Source: an uncultured Bartonella sp.
Lineage (GTDB): Bacteria; Pseudomonadota; Alphaproteobacteria; Rhizobiales; Rhizobiaceae
Direction of reading: 5' to 3'
NCBI RefSeq assembly: GCF_946479275.1
Contig: NZ_CAMLFE010000004.1
Span: forward strand, 124,001-188,000
Length of the DNA: 64,000 nucleotides
The position numbers were made by a program, and so were the translations under genes. Below, in pieces: positions 1 to 9,568 of this stretch. Under the pieces are notes generated by a model. It had not been told where the DNA came from, did not search any database, and saw only the letters and a list, made by a program, of their open reading frames with translations. The first letter of the stretch is position 1. Each line of letters begins with the position of its first letter.

Positions 1-1
1 A

Positions 2-2755
2 GCCGGCAATGTTATAAGACTTGATATTTTATGGTTGCCGCAATGGGGGTTGAATTTCACCTTGCGGATGGATGGTTTTTCCTGGTTGTTTTCACTTCTT
101 ATAACGGGTATCGGCCTGCTCGTTGTTGTCTATGCCCGTTATTATATGAATCCGGCTGATCCGGTACCGCGTTTTTTTTCATTTCTGCTTGCCTTCATGG
201 GCTCGATGCTTGGAATGGTGTTGTCGGGTAACATTGTTCTCCTCGTTATTTTCTGGGAACTCACCAGTATTTTCTCGTTTTTGTTGATCGGCTACTGGTA
301 CCATAATGCAAGTGCACGTGATGGTGCGCGCATGGCCCTGACCGTGACAGGATTTGGCGGCTTTGCGCTTCTTGTCGGTATGTTGATTATCGGTCACATT
401 GTCGGCAGCTATGATCTTGATGTCGTGTTAAATTCGGGATCACTTATCAAAGCAAGTCCGCTTTATATTCCGGCACTTGTCTGTGTGCTTCTGGGAGCGT
501 TGACAAAAAGCGCACAATTTCCATTCCATTTCTGGCTCCCTAACGCAATGGCCGCGCCGACGCCGGTTTCTGCCTATCTTCATTCGGCAACAATGGTCAA
601 AGCCGGTGTGTTTCTTATGGTGCGGTTCTGGCCGGTACTGTCGGGGACAGAAGCATGGTTCTGGATTATCGGGCTTTGCGGTTTGATTACGCTTTTGATT
701 GGCGCCTATTTTGCTATGTTCCAACAGGACCTTAAAGGTCTGCTTGCCTATTCGACAATCAGCCATCTGGGGTTGATAACCACGCTCTTAAGTCTTGCAA
801 GCCCGCTTGCTTGCGTTGCAGCAATTTTCCATATCGTCAACCATGCTATCTTCAAGGCATCGTTATTTATGGCAGCGGGCATTATTGACCATGAAACGGG
901 AACGCGCGATATGCGCAAATTGTCGGGGCTTTTCCGTTATATGCCGTTTACCGGAACATTGGCGCTGGTTGCAAGTGCTGCCATGGCAGGGGTGCCGCTT
1001 CTCAACGGCTTCATATCAAAGGAAATGTTTTTTGCCGAAGCGGTTGAAGTCCACATGGAATCCTGGCTCGACAAGAGTACACCTTATCTCGCAACGCTAG
1101 CAGGATTATTGAGTGTTACCTATTCGGTGCGTTTTATTCATGGAGTATTTTTTGGCGGAAAACCGCATGATTTGCCAAAAATTCCGCATGAACCACCGCA
1201 TTTCATGCGTTTTCCAATCGAGCTGTTGGTATTTTTGTGCCTTCTCATCGGTATATTTCCGAAATTTGCAATCGGTGGCATTTTGGGCACCGCCGTTCAC
1301 TCGGTATTGGGGTCAGTAACGCCGCATTATGATCTGGCTCTCTGGCATGGGTTCAATGCGCCGCTTGTCATGAGCCTCATTGCTTTGATAGGTGGGCTCG
1401 TACTTTATATTCTGACGCGCAAATATCTGAAATCCTGTGAAGGTGGCCCGCCATTTTTCAGACATTTGAAAGGGCAGCGTATTTTTGAACGCGTATTGGT
1501 AACAATATCCTGGAAATGGGCGCGTTCGGCCGAGGCTTTTCTTTCTACCCGTCGCCTGCAAGTTGAAGTGCGCTGGATTATCCTTGCGCCAATCGTCGCA
1601 CTCTTGTTGTTGATTGCCGAAAATCAATGGATTGATGCGGGTGCATTGCCGCTTTTTCCGCTTGATCTGCCATTTTTAATTATCTGGTTGATCGGTGGTG
1701 TTTGCGCAATATTGGTTGCATGGCAGGCAAAATTCCACCGCTTCGCTTCGTTGATACTTCTGGGTGTCACGGGGCTTATGACATGTGCCACATTCTTGTG
1801 GCTTTCGGCCCCCGATCTTGCCCTGACACAACTGGTTGTGGAGGTTGTCACAACAGTTCTTCTGCTTTTGGGGCTTAGATGGTTGCCCAAACGCTTGCAG
1901 GCTCCCGATCCTATGCCCGACGGTTTTACACCTTGGTTGAGAAGAGGCCGCGACTTCCTTATCGCTGTCGCAGGCGGGGGCGGGCTTGCCTGGCTTTCCT
2001 ATTGTGTGATGACGCGCCCGCAGGGCGCAACGATTTCCGACTTCTTCCTCACCCATTCCTATTCGGATGCCGGTGGGCGCAATGTCGTCAATGTGCTTCT
2101 CGTGGATTTCCGTGGCTTTGATACAATGGGCGAAATAACGGTACTCGGTATTGTAGCGCTCACCGTTTTTGCCCTTTTGCGGCGTTTCCGTCCGGCGGTT
2201 GAAAGTATCGAAGCCCCCACACAACAACGGGTTCAGTCAGCTTTTGACGAGGCAAGACCCGACCGCGAGGTTGGAGACACAGTTTCCGATTATCTTGTTA
2301 TTCCACGCATTATCATGCATTGGCTGTTTCCGGTTATTATGGCCTTTGCCGTCTATTTGTTCATGCGCGGGCATGATTTGCCGGGTGGCGGTTTTGCCGG
2401 CGGCGTCACCATGGCCATCGGATTTATTTTGCAATATGTGGCATCCGGAACGCGGTGGGTGGAAAGTCATCTAAAAGTATTACCGCTGCGCTGGATCGGG
2501 TTCGGTATTCTTCTGGCATTGGTAACAGGTATCGGTTCGTGGGTTTTCGGCTACCCGTTTCTTACCTCCTATTTTCAATATACAAAGATTCCGTTTATCG
2601 GAAAAATGCCGACAGCCAGTGCTATGGCATTCGACCTCGGTGTCTTTTCACTGGTGGTTGGTGCAACCGTGCTGATGCTCATCGCAATAGCCCACCAATC
2701 AATCCGGCATTATCGTGTTGGTAAACGCACAACCCGTAAAGAGGAGGGACGCTGA
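2..2755 (+). CDS. mrpA: Mrp Na+/H+ antiporter subunit A, fused to subunit B (5' truncated)
   Basis: Large membrane subunit of the multisubunit (Mrp/Mnh/Pha) cation/proton antiporter. The frame is open to the left edge and the first visible residues already lie in an early membrane segment, so the N-terminus is missing. Seen in order: a complex-I-like proton-pumping domain (about the first 400 residues, with the KSAQFPFHFWLPNAM stretch containing the conserved Lys), an MbhD/DUF4040-like segment (SAPDLALTQLVVE), an MbhE-like segment and a C-terminal MnhB domain (RGHDLPGGGFAGG). The A-B fusion is the form known from rhizobial PhaAB. The stop overlaps the mrpC start by one base, which indicates a tightly coupled operon. 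Confidence 0.95.
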   Translation, partial: AGNVIRLDILWLPQWGLNFTLRMDGFSWLFSLLITGIGLLVVVYARYYMNPADPVPRFFSFLLAFMGSMLGMVLSGNIVLLVIFWELTSIFSFLLIGYWYHNASARDGARMALTVTGFGGFALLVGMLIIGHIVGSYDLDVVLNSGSLIKASPLYIPALVCVLLGALTKSAQFPFHFWLPNAMAAPTPVSAYLHSATMVKAGVFLMVRFWPVLSGTEAWFWIIGLCGLITLLIGAYFAMFQQDLKGLLAYSTISHLGLITTLLSLASPLACVAAIFHIVNHAIFKASLFMAAGIIDHETGTRDMRKLSGLFRYMPFTGTLALVASAAMAGVPLLNGFISKEMFFAEAVEVHMESWLDKSTPYLATLAGLLSVTYSVRFIHGVFFGGKPHDLPKIPHEPPHFMRFPIELLVFLCLLIGIFPKFAIGGILGTAVHSVLGSVTPHYDLALWHGFNAPLVMSLIALIGGLVLYILTRKYLKSCEGGPPFFRHLKGQRIFERVLVTISWKWARSAEAFLSTRRLQVEVRWIILAPIVALLLLIAENQWIDAGALPLFPLDLPFLIIWLIGGVCAILVAWQAKFHRFASLILLGVTGLMTCATFLWLSAPDLALTQLVVEVVTTVLLLLGLRWLPKRLQAPDPMPDGFTPWLRRGRDFLIAVAGGGGLAWLSYCVMTRPQGATISDFFLTHSYSDAGGRNVVNVLLVDFRGFDTMGEITVLGIVALTVFALLRRFRPAVESIEAPTQQRVQSAFDEARPDREVGDTVSDYLVIPRIIMHWLFPVIMAFAVYLFMRGHDLPGGGFAGGVTMAIGFILQYVASGTRWVESHLKVLPLRWIGFGILLALVTGIGSWVFGYPFLTSYFQYTKIPFIGKMPTASAMAFDLGVFSLVVGATVLMLIAIAHQSIRHYRVGKRTTRKEEGR

Positions 2756-3096
2756 TGGAAATTGTTCTTTCTTTGGGGATTGGTGTGCTTGCCGGTTCAG
2801 GAATCTGGCTCCTGTTGCGGCCAAGAACCTATCAGGTCATTTTGGGGCTTTCGCTTATTTCCTATGCTGTCAATCTGTTTATTTTTTCAATGGCGCGTCC
2901 CCGTTCGAATGCAGCACCGATTGTTGACCCTTCCAATCCTGTCAATCCGGCAAATTACGCCGATCCGATACCGCAAGCGCTGGTTCTTACAGCCATTGTG
3001 ATCGGTTTTGCCACAACCGCATTATTTCTTGTTATTCTGCTTGTTTCACGCGGATTAACCGGTTCGGACCACGTCGATGGAAGGGAAAATAAATGA
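2755..3096 (+). CDS. mrpC: Mrp Na+/H+ antiporter subunit C
   Basis: 113-residue NuoK-like subunit of the Mrp antiporter. Three hydrophobic segments are visible (about residues 1-20, 27-45 and 70-98), and the end of the protein carries the family pattern DPIPQALVLTAIVIG. Length and fold match MnhC/PhaC. The ATG shares a base with the mrpA stop, and the last four bases overlap the mrpD start (ATGA), so translation is probably coupled. It acts in the cytoplasmic membrane with the A, D, E, F and G subunits. Confidence 0.95.
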   Translation: MEIVLSLGIGVLAGSGIWLLLRPRTYQVILGLSLISYAVNLFIFSMARPRSNAAPIVDPSNPVNPANYADPIPQALVLTAIVIGFATTALFLVILLVSRGLTGSDHVDGRENK

Positions 3097-4772
3097 TCGA
3101 AAATTTTCTCTACCATCTCGTTATTCTGCCTATTCTTCTGCCCATTGCGACTGCGGCACTTCTGCTTTTTTATGATGAAAGACGCCGCAAACTCAAATTA
3201 TGGATAAGCCTTTCGTCGATAGGACTTCTCATTCTTGTTTCTATCGGATTGATCGAACGGGCTGTCGATGTTTCGCCACATGCGGAGGTTTATAGCCTTG
3301 GAAATTGGCAAGCGCCTTTCGGAATTGTTCTGGTGCTCGACCGGTTAAGTGCGGTCATGGTTTTTCTAGCAAGCATTCTTGCGGCTGCTTCATTGGTGTT
3401 TTCGGCTGCCCATTGGCATAAAGCCGGTCCACACTTCCATTCTCTCATGCAATTCATGATTGCCGGTGTAAACGGGGCTTTCCTGACCGGAGATCTGTTC
3501 AATCTCTTTGTGTTCTTTGAAGTTATGTTGACAGCATCCTATGGGCTTGCCCTCCACGGTAGCGGGCTGGCGAGGGTGCGTGCTGGTATGCACTATGTGG
3601 TGATCAATCTTATTGCCTCCTCGTTTTTTCTGATAGGCGCAGCTCTCATTTACGGTGTTTGCGGAACATTGAATATGGCCGATCTTGCGTTGAAGCTCCA
3701 AACTCTCAAATCGGCCGATCGTATTATTTTCGAGTCCGGCGCGGCAATTCTCGGAATTGCCTTTCTGGTCAAAGCCGGCATGTGGCCACTCAACTTCTGG
3801 CTGACACCGACTTATAGTTCTGCTGCTGCACCAGTCGGTGCAACATTTGCTATTTTGAGCAAGGTTGGAATTTACGTTGTTTTGCGGCTTACATTACTGG
3901 TCTTTGGAACAAATGGTGGAACGTTAACCGGTTTTGGTAATGACATATTGTTTTATGGCGGGCTCGCAACTTTGATATTCGGTTTTATCGGAGTGCTCGC
4001 AAGTCAGGCTCTGGGACGGCTTGCCTCCTATAGCGTTCTGGTGTCATCGGGAACGCTGCTTGCCGCTATCGGAACCGGCAATGCTTCGCTCACCGCTGGC
4101 GCGCTTTTCTATATTGTTTCATCCACTTTGTCGCTTGCAGCATTTTTCCTGCTCGTCGAACTTGTCGAACGCAGTCAGGATACAGCAGCCAATGTTCTTG
4201 CGGTAACAATGGAAGTTTACGGCGAAGACGAGGAAGATGAAGAGGATGAAGTTGGAACTTATATTCCGGCAACGCTTGCAATTCTTGGAGCGTGTTTCGG
4301 AATAACAGCTATTCTCATTATCGGTATGCCTCCATTTTCGGGGTTTGTCGCAAAATTCATGATGATTACCGGTGTCTTCAATCCGGACGGATTAAACGGT
4401 AATGGTTACCAACCCAGTGCGCGGGATTGGACTTTTGTCGCTCTTCTCATCTTTTCCGGTTTTGCCGCACTCATTGCCATGACGAGAACAGGTATCCGCA
4501 CTTTCTGGGCTTCGATCGAAGGTAAAGTGCCACGCGTGCAAGTGATAGAATTTGCTCCCGTTGCGGGTTTGCTCGGCTTGTGTCTTCTATTGACCATCGC
4601 TGCCGGTCCGGTTGCAGACTACATGGGAAAAGCCGCGGAAGAATTGCATCATCCGCAAAATTATATCGACAGTGTTTTGCCAATGGAAACAGTCGCAGTT
4701 AGCCCAATTCCGTCACAAGAAATAACGGCGGGACTTATTGATAGGGTTGAAGTGGAAAGGGGTATGAAATGA
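3093..4772 (+). CDS. mrpD: Mrp Na+/H+ antiporter subunit D
   Basis: 559-residue NuoN/NuoM-like polytopic subunit. About fourteen hydrophobic segments are present, and the proton-channel signatures FNLFVFFEVML and VKAGMWPLNFWL (conserved Glu and Lys) are visible. It works with MrpA in cation/proton exchange. An unusual strongly acidic stretch (GEDEEDEEDEVGT, roughly residues 376-388) sits in a loop between membrane segments and lengthens the protein relative to typical subunits near 500 residues. The gene overlaps mrpC and mrpE by four bases each. Confidence 0.95.
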   Translation: MIENFLYHLVILPILLPIATAALLLFYDERRRKLKLWISLSSIGLLILVSIGLIERAVDVSPHAEVYSLGNWQAPFGIVLVLDRLSAVMVFLASILAAASLVFSAAHWHKAGPHFHSLMQFMIAGVNGAFLTGDLFNLFVFFEVMLTASYGLALHGSGLARVRAGMHYVVINLIASSFFLIGAALIYGVCGTLNMADLALKLQTLKSADRIIFESGAAILGIAFLVKAGMWPLNFWLTPTYSSAAAPVGATFAILSKVGIYVVLRLTLLVFGTNGGTLTGFGNDILFYGGLATLIFGFIGVLASQALGRLASYSVLVSSGTLLAAIGTGNASLTAGALFYIVSSTLSLAAFFLLVELVERSQDTAANVLAVTMEVYGEDEEDEEDEVGTYIPATLAILGACFGITAILIIGMPPFSGFVAKFMMITGVFNPDGLNGNGYQPSARDWTFVALLIFSGFAALIAMTRTGIRTFWASIEGKVPRVQVIEFAPVAGLLGLCLLLTIAAGPVADYMGKAAEELHHPQNYIDSVLPMETVAVSPIPSQEITAGLIDRVEVERGMK

Positions 4773-5260
4773 CACGCATAATCCCCTATCCTTTGTTGAC
4801 CTTGTCGCTTCTTCTCATGTGGATGATTTTGAACGGCTTTACCTTGGGGCAGGGTCTCATCGGCATTGTCGTTGGCATTGCAGGCGGGTTTTTAATGCGG
4901 CTTTTAAAACCGCAGAAGGTACATATCCATCATTGGGGCTCGGTTATAAGGCTGTTTTTTCGCGTAACGATCGATATCGTAAAGTCGAATTATGATGTTG
5001 CCCTCTATGTGCTTTTTGGCGGTGCAAAACGGAAACAATCCGGTTTCATCACCGTTCCGCTTGAACTTAAAAACCATACGGGACTTGCTGTTTTATCCTG
5101 TATTATGACCGCAACACCCGGGACTGCCTGGATTGCTTATCATAGCAAGGAAAGTAGTCTTCTTGTCCATATTCTCGATTTTGATATGGATAATGAAAAT
5201 TATTGGAGAGATTTTATCAAAAATCGTTATGAAAGTCTGCTTCTGGAGATATTCCAATGA
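4769..5260 (+). CDS. mrpE: Mrp Na+/H+ antiporter subunit E
   Basis: 163-residue small membrane subunit of the Mrp complex. The N-terminal half has two hydrophobic segments followed by the conserved pattern DIVKSNYDVALYVL. The C-terminal half is soluble and contains TATPGTAWIAYH, a characteristic MnhE motif. Start and stop overlap mrpD and mrpF by four bases, continuing the translationally coupled series. The family is required for antiport assembly or activity; its exact biochemical role is not settled. Confidence 0.93.
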   Translation: MTRIIPYPLLTLSLLLMWMILNGFTLGQGLIGIVVGIAGGFLMRLLKPQKVHIHHWGSVIRLFFRVTIDIVKSNYDVALYVLFGGAKRKQSGFITVPLELKNHTGLAVLSCIMTATPGTAWIAYHSKESSLLVHILDFDMDNENYWRDFIKNRYESLLLEIFQ

Positions 5261-5538
5261 GTATTGTTATTCTTTATTGGGGCATCAATATTGCGCAATT
5301 GTTTCTGGGACTTGCGATGATCTTGTCGTTTATTCGCCTGATCCGTGGACCGCGTGCTCAGGACAGAATTTTGGGCCTTGATGCACTTTATACGGCTACT
5401 TTAATGTTGTTCGTCACTTTCGGTATGCGTTCTGGCACAACTGTTTATTTTGATTCCGCATTGGTTATCGGCCTTTTGGGTTTTGTTTCAAGTTCGGCTT
5501 TGGCCAAATTTCTCATGCGCGGGGAAGTGATCGAATGA
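5257..5538 (+). CDS. mrpF: Mrp Na+/H+ antiporter subunit F
   Basis: 93-residue subunit with three predicted membrane helices. The conserved family segment RLIRGPRAQDRILGLDAL lies after the first helix and DSALVIGLLGFVSS in the third. Length matches MnhF/PhaF. The four-base overlaps with mrpE and mrpG place it in the same transcript. It is a membrane component of the assembled Na+/H+ antiporter. Confidence 0.94.
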   Translation: MSIVILYWGINIAQLFLGLAMILSFIRLIRGPRAQDRILGLDALYTATLMLFVTFGMRSGTTVYFDSALVIGLLGFVSSSALAKFLMRGEVIE

Positions 5539-5951
5539 TTGAAGACTTTCCTCTCTGGCTTTCTATCGTCATTGTGTTTTTCCTGCTATTAGGCTCGGGG
5601 TTGACATTGATCGGCGCCATCGGTCTTAATCGTGCAAAAAGCTTTTATGAACGTTTACACATGCCAACGCTTGGAACAAGCTGGGGTGTCAGTGGCATTA
5701 TCATTGCCTCGATCATCTATTCAACGGTAAGCGGTCACAAACTCATTTCCCATTCTATATTGCTCGCAATATTTATTATCGTGACAACTCCGGTCACCCT
5801 CATGTTGTTATCGCGGGCAGCCATGCAGCGCGATCAATCCTCCAATTCAACCGAATTACCGGAGAAAATGCGCTATCAAAAGATTGACGATTCTTTGCCG
5901 ACGCAGCAAGAGCTTCTTGAAAAAACGCCGAGCCTTGACGATTTCAAGTGA
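5535..5951 (+). CDS. mrpG: Mrp Na+/H+ antiporter subunit G
   Basis: 138-residue last subunit of the Mrp operon. Three hydrophobic segments and the family pattern SFYERLHMPTLGTSWG are visible. The C-terminal 35 or so residues are hydrophilic and form a short cytoplasmic tail beyond the usual core. It is the final gene of the six-gene run; the convergent tyrA starts the next transcription unit. I see no strong terminator directly after the stop. Confidence 0.93.
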   Translation: MIEDFPLWLSIVIVFFLLLGSGLTLIGAIGLNRAKSFYERLHMPTLGTSWGVSGIIIASIIYSTVSGHKLISHSILLAIFIIVTTPVTLMLLSRAAMQRDQSSNSTELPEKMRYQKIDDSLPTQQELLEKTPSLDDFK

Positions 5952-6149
5952 ATTGTGAAAAGTGCAGTCATACATTGTTCGGGCAAATGCCGAAGCAATT
6001 ATCCCGCATGATTGATAATTTGACCACCTGATTGTGGCTGTAAAAAAACGGCGAATATTTTGTGCCACATGCCCTTCAATTCTATCGCCGGAAAAGCCGC
6101 AATCCTATATCCGGACAATAGAAAATCGAATTATAGAAAAGAATGCAAA

Positions 6150-6181
6150 GAAGCGCATCTGGTCTTGGTCAAATGCGCTTC
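6150..6181 (-). terminator. Probable terminator after tyrA
   Basis: A nine-base inverted repeat (GAAGCGCAT / ATGCGCTTC) with a fourteen-base loop lies 14 bases beyond the tyrA stop on the minus strand. The following minus-strand sequence is T-rich but interrupted, so termination strength is uncertain. Confidence 0.5.
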
Positions 6182-6194
6182 CTTTCAAAATGGA

Positions 6195-7139
6195 TTATTT
6201 TTTCAGATCTTCGGGGTGTTTGCGAGCAACCTGACGACCGAAATCCGGCGCATCGACTTCCTGTCCCGCATCAATAATGCCGCGTCTTACGGCACGTGTG
6301 CGCGTGAAAAGCTCAAACAGAGCCTGTCCATCCCCCCAGCGGATTGCACGTTGGAGCGAAGCAAGGTCTTCACTGAACCGTCCGAGCATTTCAATGATAG
6401 CGTCTTTATTGTTGAGGCAGATGTCGCGCCACATCGTCGGGTCGGAAGAGGCAAGGCGGGTAAAATCGCGAAAACCGGAAGCCGAATAGGCAATAACTTC
6501 GGAATTGGTGACTTTTTCAAGGTCGCTGGCCGTGCCGACAATGTTATAGGCAATAAGATGTGGCAAATGCGATGTGATTGCCAGAACCAGATCGTGATGT
6601 TCGGGATCCATTCTGTCAACTTTTGCGCCACAGGCTTCCCAGAATTCGGTCAATTTGGCAATGGCTTTTTCATCTGTTCCGGGAAGCGGGGTTAAAATGC
6701 ACCAGCGATTGATGAAAAGGTCGGCAAAACCGGCGTCAGGACCCGAAAATTCGGTACCGGCAATGGGGTGACCAGGGATGAAGATGACATTATCGGGCAA
6801 TTCCGGTTTCATCTGGCGGATAACCGATGCTTTGGTCGAACCGACATCGGTAACAATGGCACCGGGTTTTAGATGTGGTGCAATTTCCTTTGCAACCTGA
6901 CCGGATGAACCGACCGGAACCGAAACAATAACAAGATCGGCATCTTCAACTGCTTTGCCATTGTCGGTGGTATAGCTGTCACCGAGTTTGAGTTCGCGTG
7001 CCCGTTCAAGCGTTGTTCCTGTGCGGGTGGAAACGGCAATTTGATCGGCCAACTTTTTTTGCCGGATGACACGGGCAAGGGAAGAACCGATAAGGCCGAT
7101 ACCGATAAGGGCGATTTTTTTAAATTTGACTTCAGACAT
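6195..7139 (-). CDS. tyrA: Prephenate/arogenate (cyclohexadienyl) dehydrogenase
   Basis: 314-residue NAD(P)-dependent dehydrogenase of tyrosine biosynthesis, converting prephenate or arogenate by oxidative decarboxylation. The N-terminal Rossmann motif IGIGLIGSSLAR is visible, followed by SVPVGSSGQVAKEIAPHL and the substrate-domain motif PGHPIAGTEFSGPDAG with the catalytic His region. There is no fused chorismate mutase domain; a separate chorismate mutase lies at the right end of the window. It starts four bases after hisC, so both are probably one transcript. Which of the two substrates is preferred cannot be told from sequence. Confidence 0.93.
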   Translation of the reverse strand: MSEVKFKKIALIGIGLIGSSLARVIRQKKLADQIAVSTRTGTTLERARELKLGDSYTTDNGKAVEDADLVIVSVPVGSSGQVAKEIAPHLKPGAIVTDVGSTKASVIRQMKPELPDNVIFIPGHPIAGTEFSGPDAGFADLFINRWCILTPLPGTDEKAIAKLTEFWEACGAKVDRMDPEHHDLVLAITSHLPHLIAYNIVGTASDLEKVTNSEVIAYSASGFRDFTRLASSDPTMWRDICLNNKDAIIEMLGRFSEDLASLQRAIRWGDGQALFELFTRTRAVRRGIIDAGQEVDAPDFGRQVARKHPEDLKK

Positions 7140-7143
7140 TTTT

Positions 7144-8250
7144 CTACTTTAAAAAATTTTTCAATGTGGCGATAACGCCGCGATTTGCTTCTTCGGATCC
7201 AATGGAAAGGCGCAACGCGTTCGGAAATCCGTATCCGGTAACGCGGCGCAAAATATACCCGTTGGCTTTCAGATAATCATCAGCCAGAGCGGCCGATTTT
7301 TCCTTATCTACCGGAAAATGGATAAGCAGAAAATTGGTGACAGAAGGCGTAACTTTCAGTCCCAATGCTTCAATTTCATGTTTGAGCCAAGAACGCCATT
7401 TTGAATTATAGACTATAGCATTCTGGATATAGGCACGGTCACGAAAAGCAACGCTTGCTGCAGCCTGTGCCGGTACACTGACATTGAAAGCTCCGCGAAT
7501 ACGGTTAACCGCATCAATGACATGAAGAGGCGCATACATCCACCCCACACGCAAACCGGCAAGTCCGTAAATTTTTGAAAATGTGCGTGTCATGACAACA
7601 TTTTCGTTGGCAGAAACAAGTTCGACGCCGGTATCGTAATCATCCTCGGTGACAAATTCGGCATAGGCACCGTCAAGGACTAAAAGCACATTTTTAGGCA
7701 GCCCTGCATGAAGCCTTTTGACCTCGGTTGCTGTCAGATAGGTGCCCGTCGGATTACCGGGATTAGCGATAAAAACGATTTTTGTTCTTTCTGTTACTGC
7801 GTCAAGAATGGCATCAATATCAATTCGGCAATCTTTTTCTTTGACAATAACAGGTTTTGCACCGGTCCCTCTGATTTGTATTTCGTAAACACCGAAGCCG
7901 TGCTCGGTAATAATACCTTCATCACCGGCTGTAAGATAGGTATTGGCTAAAAGACTCAACAAATCATCCGATCCGTTTCCCGCCATCAGATTGCTTCTTG
8001 CAAGTCCTGTCACTTCGGAAATGGCTTCAAGAAGCGGTGTGGCCGAACCATCCGGATAGAGTTCAAGATGTGCTGCGGCCTGCCGATAGGCGTCAATTGC
8101 TGCAGGACAGGGCCCAAGCGGCGACTCGTTTGAAGAAAGTTTGAAAACTTTCTTTGTATTTTTTACCTCGCTTGATCCGGGAACGTAAGCTGCAATGTCC
8201 AGAATACCTTTTCTAGGCTGTGGACGGTCAACAAGAACATCTTTTTTCAT
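7144..8250 (-). CDS. hisC: Histidinol-phosphate aminotransferase
   Basis: 368-residue PLP-dependent class I/II aminotransferase, transferring an amino group from glutamate to imidazole-acetol phosphate in histidine synthesis. Seen: [14 protein letters not shown] near the N-terminus, NPGNPTGT, and the PLP-lysine region [17 protein letters not shown]. In alphaproteobacteria this enzyme next to tyrA may also act on aromatic substrates, which would fit the neighbour; that is inference. The gene is divergent from metX with a 133-base shared spacer. Confidence 0.93.
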   Translation of the reverse strand: MKKDVLVDRPQPRKGILDIAAYVPGSSEVKNTKKVFKLSSNESPLGPCPAAIDAYRQAAAHLELYPDGSATPLLEAISEVTGLARSNLMAGNGSDDLLSLLANTYLTAGDEGIITEHGFGVYEIQIRGTGAKPVIVKEKDCRIDIDAILDAVTERTKIVFIANPGNPTGTYLTATEVKRLHAGLPKNVLLVLDGAYAEFVTEDDYDTGVELVSANENVVMTRTFSKIYGLAGLRVGWMYAPLHVIDAVNRIRGAFNVSVPAQAAASVAFRDRAYIQNAIVYNSKWRSWLKHEIEALGLKVTPSVTNFLLIHFPVDKEKSAALADDYLKANGYILRRVTGYGFPNALRLSIGSEEANRGVIATLKNFLK

Positions 8251-8323
8251 CGATATTTATCCGGTCTGGTAGTTTAATATTTAAGGAAATACCCTTGCTT
8301 TCATCTGAAGTCGAGAGAAAATC

Positions 8324-8353
8324 TTGACATTTGTCAGAGGAGACGACTAGCTA
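8324..8353 (+). promoter_or_regulatory. Putative metX promoter with overlapping palindrome
   Basis: TTGACA (8324-8329) and TAGCTA (8348-8353) are separated by 18 bases, 30 bases before the metX ATG. The -35 hexamer is embedded in TGACATTTGTCA (8325-8336), an inverted repeat with five-base arms, which could bind a regulator. No transcript data are available. Confidence 0.4.
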
Positions 8354-8383
8354 TTATTTTTCTTTCTAGACGGTGCAACCGAT

Positions 8384-9568
8384 ATGACACAAACGAGATC
8401 GACCGGAAAATCTTCCGGCGCGAAAAATTCCCAAGCCGATTTTCCTGATAGTAAAGTAGCGCTGTTCGGGCCAGACGAGCCGCTAAAGCTTGATAGCGGC
8501 GTTGTTTTATCGCCTTTCCAGATTGCCTATCAGGACTATGGCACATTGAATGAAGACAAAAGCAATGCCATTTTAATCTGCCATGCCCTCACCGGCGATC
8601 AACATGTTGCCAATACCCATCCGGTGACCGGAAAACCCGGTTGGTGGGATATATTGGTAGGGCCCGGTAAAATTATTGATACCGAACGCTATTATGTGAT
8701 CTGTTCCAATGTGTTAGGAGGGTGCCTCGGTTCAACCGGTCCGGCATCGAAAAATCCGAAAACGGGAAAACCCTATGCACTCGATTTTCCTGTTATCACG
8801 ATTGGTGATATGGTGCGTGCGCAGGCAATGCTTATCGAAAAACTGGGAATCAAAACATTGTTTTGTGTGGTTGGTGGTTCCATGGGCGGAATGCAGGCAT
8901 TGCAATGGGCTGCAGCCTATAAGGAAAAAGTGTTTTCATCTGTTATTCTTGCGACCGGTGCGCGCCACTCGGCACAAAATATCGCTTTTGATGAAATTGG
9001 CAGACAAGCCGTTATGGCTGATCCCAACTGGTTGGGCGGGCGGTATCTCGAAGCAGGAAAACGCCCGACAAAAGGCTTGGCTGTTGCCAGAATGACAGCC
9101 CATGTCACCTATCTTTCCGAAGCAGCACTTCATCGTAAATTCGGGCGGAATTTACAAAATAGGGATCAGATAACATTCGGCTTTGATGCCGATTTCCAGA
9201 TTGAAAGCTATTTGCGTCATCAGGGTATGACATTTGTCGAGCGCTTTGACGCGAATAGCTATCTTTATTTGACGCGCGCTATGGATTATTTCGACCTTCA
9301 AGCCGAATATGGCGGTCATTTGGCCGATGCTTTCAAGGGCTCTCGCGGGCGATTTTTTGTCGCGTCGTTTTCAAGTGATTGGCTTTTTACCACCGAGCAA
9401 TGTCGCACCTTTGTCCACGCACTCAACGCTGCCGGGGCACGGGTTTCTTTTGTTGAAATCAAAACTGATAAAGGGCATGACGCTTTTCTGCTTGATGAAC
9501 CGGTTATGTTTTCTGCCATTCATAGTTTTCTGACAGCGGCTGCAGAACAGAGGGGATTGACGGCATGA
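8384..9568 (+). CDS. metX: Homoserine O-acyltransferase MetX
   Basis: 394-residue alpha/beta-hydrolase-fold acyltransferase that activates homoserine (with acetyl-CoA or succinyl-CoA) as the first dedicated step of methionine synthesis. The nucleophile motif [14 protein letters not shown] puts the catalytic Ser near residue 166. The Asp (FSSDWLF) and His ([11 protein letters not shown]) of the triad follow near the C-terminus. [12 protein letters not shown] is a family signature. The stop overlaps metW by four bases, as in many proteobacteria. Acyl-donor preference is not readable with confidence. Confidence 0.95.
   Translation: MTQTRSTGKSSGAKNSQADFPDSKVALFGPDEPLKLDSGVVLSPFQIAYQDYGTLNEDKSNAILICHALTGDQHVANTHPVTGKPGWWDILVGPGKIIDTERYYVICSNVLGGCLGSTGPASKNPKTGKPYALDFPVITIGDMVRAQAMLIEKLGIKTLFCVVGGSMGGMQALQWAAAYKEKVFSSVILATGARHSAQNIAFDEIGRQAVMADPNWLGGRYLEAGKRPTKGLAVARMTAHVTYLSEAALHRKFGRNLQNRDQITFGFDADFQIESYLRHQGMTFVERFDANSYLYLTRAMDYFDLQAEYGGHLADAFKGSRGRFFVASFSSDWLFTTEQCRTFVHALNAAGARVSFVEIKTDKGHDAFLLDEPVMFSAIHSFLTAAAEQRGLTA

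Noticed and set aside
1676-2227. 183-residue minus-strand reading frame inside mrpA
   Set aside because: Antisense shadow of a clearly conserved coding region; Cys/Lys/His-rich composition and no family pattern.
8251-8383. SAM-II type riboswitch upstream of metX
   Set aside because: Expected in alphaproteobacteria before metX, but the spacer lacks the conserved pseudoknot sequence; only a promoter-like pair and a palindrome are visible.
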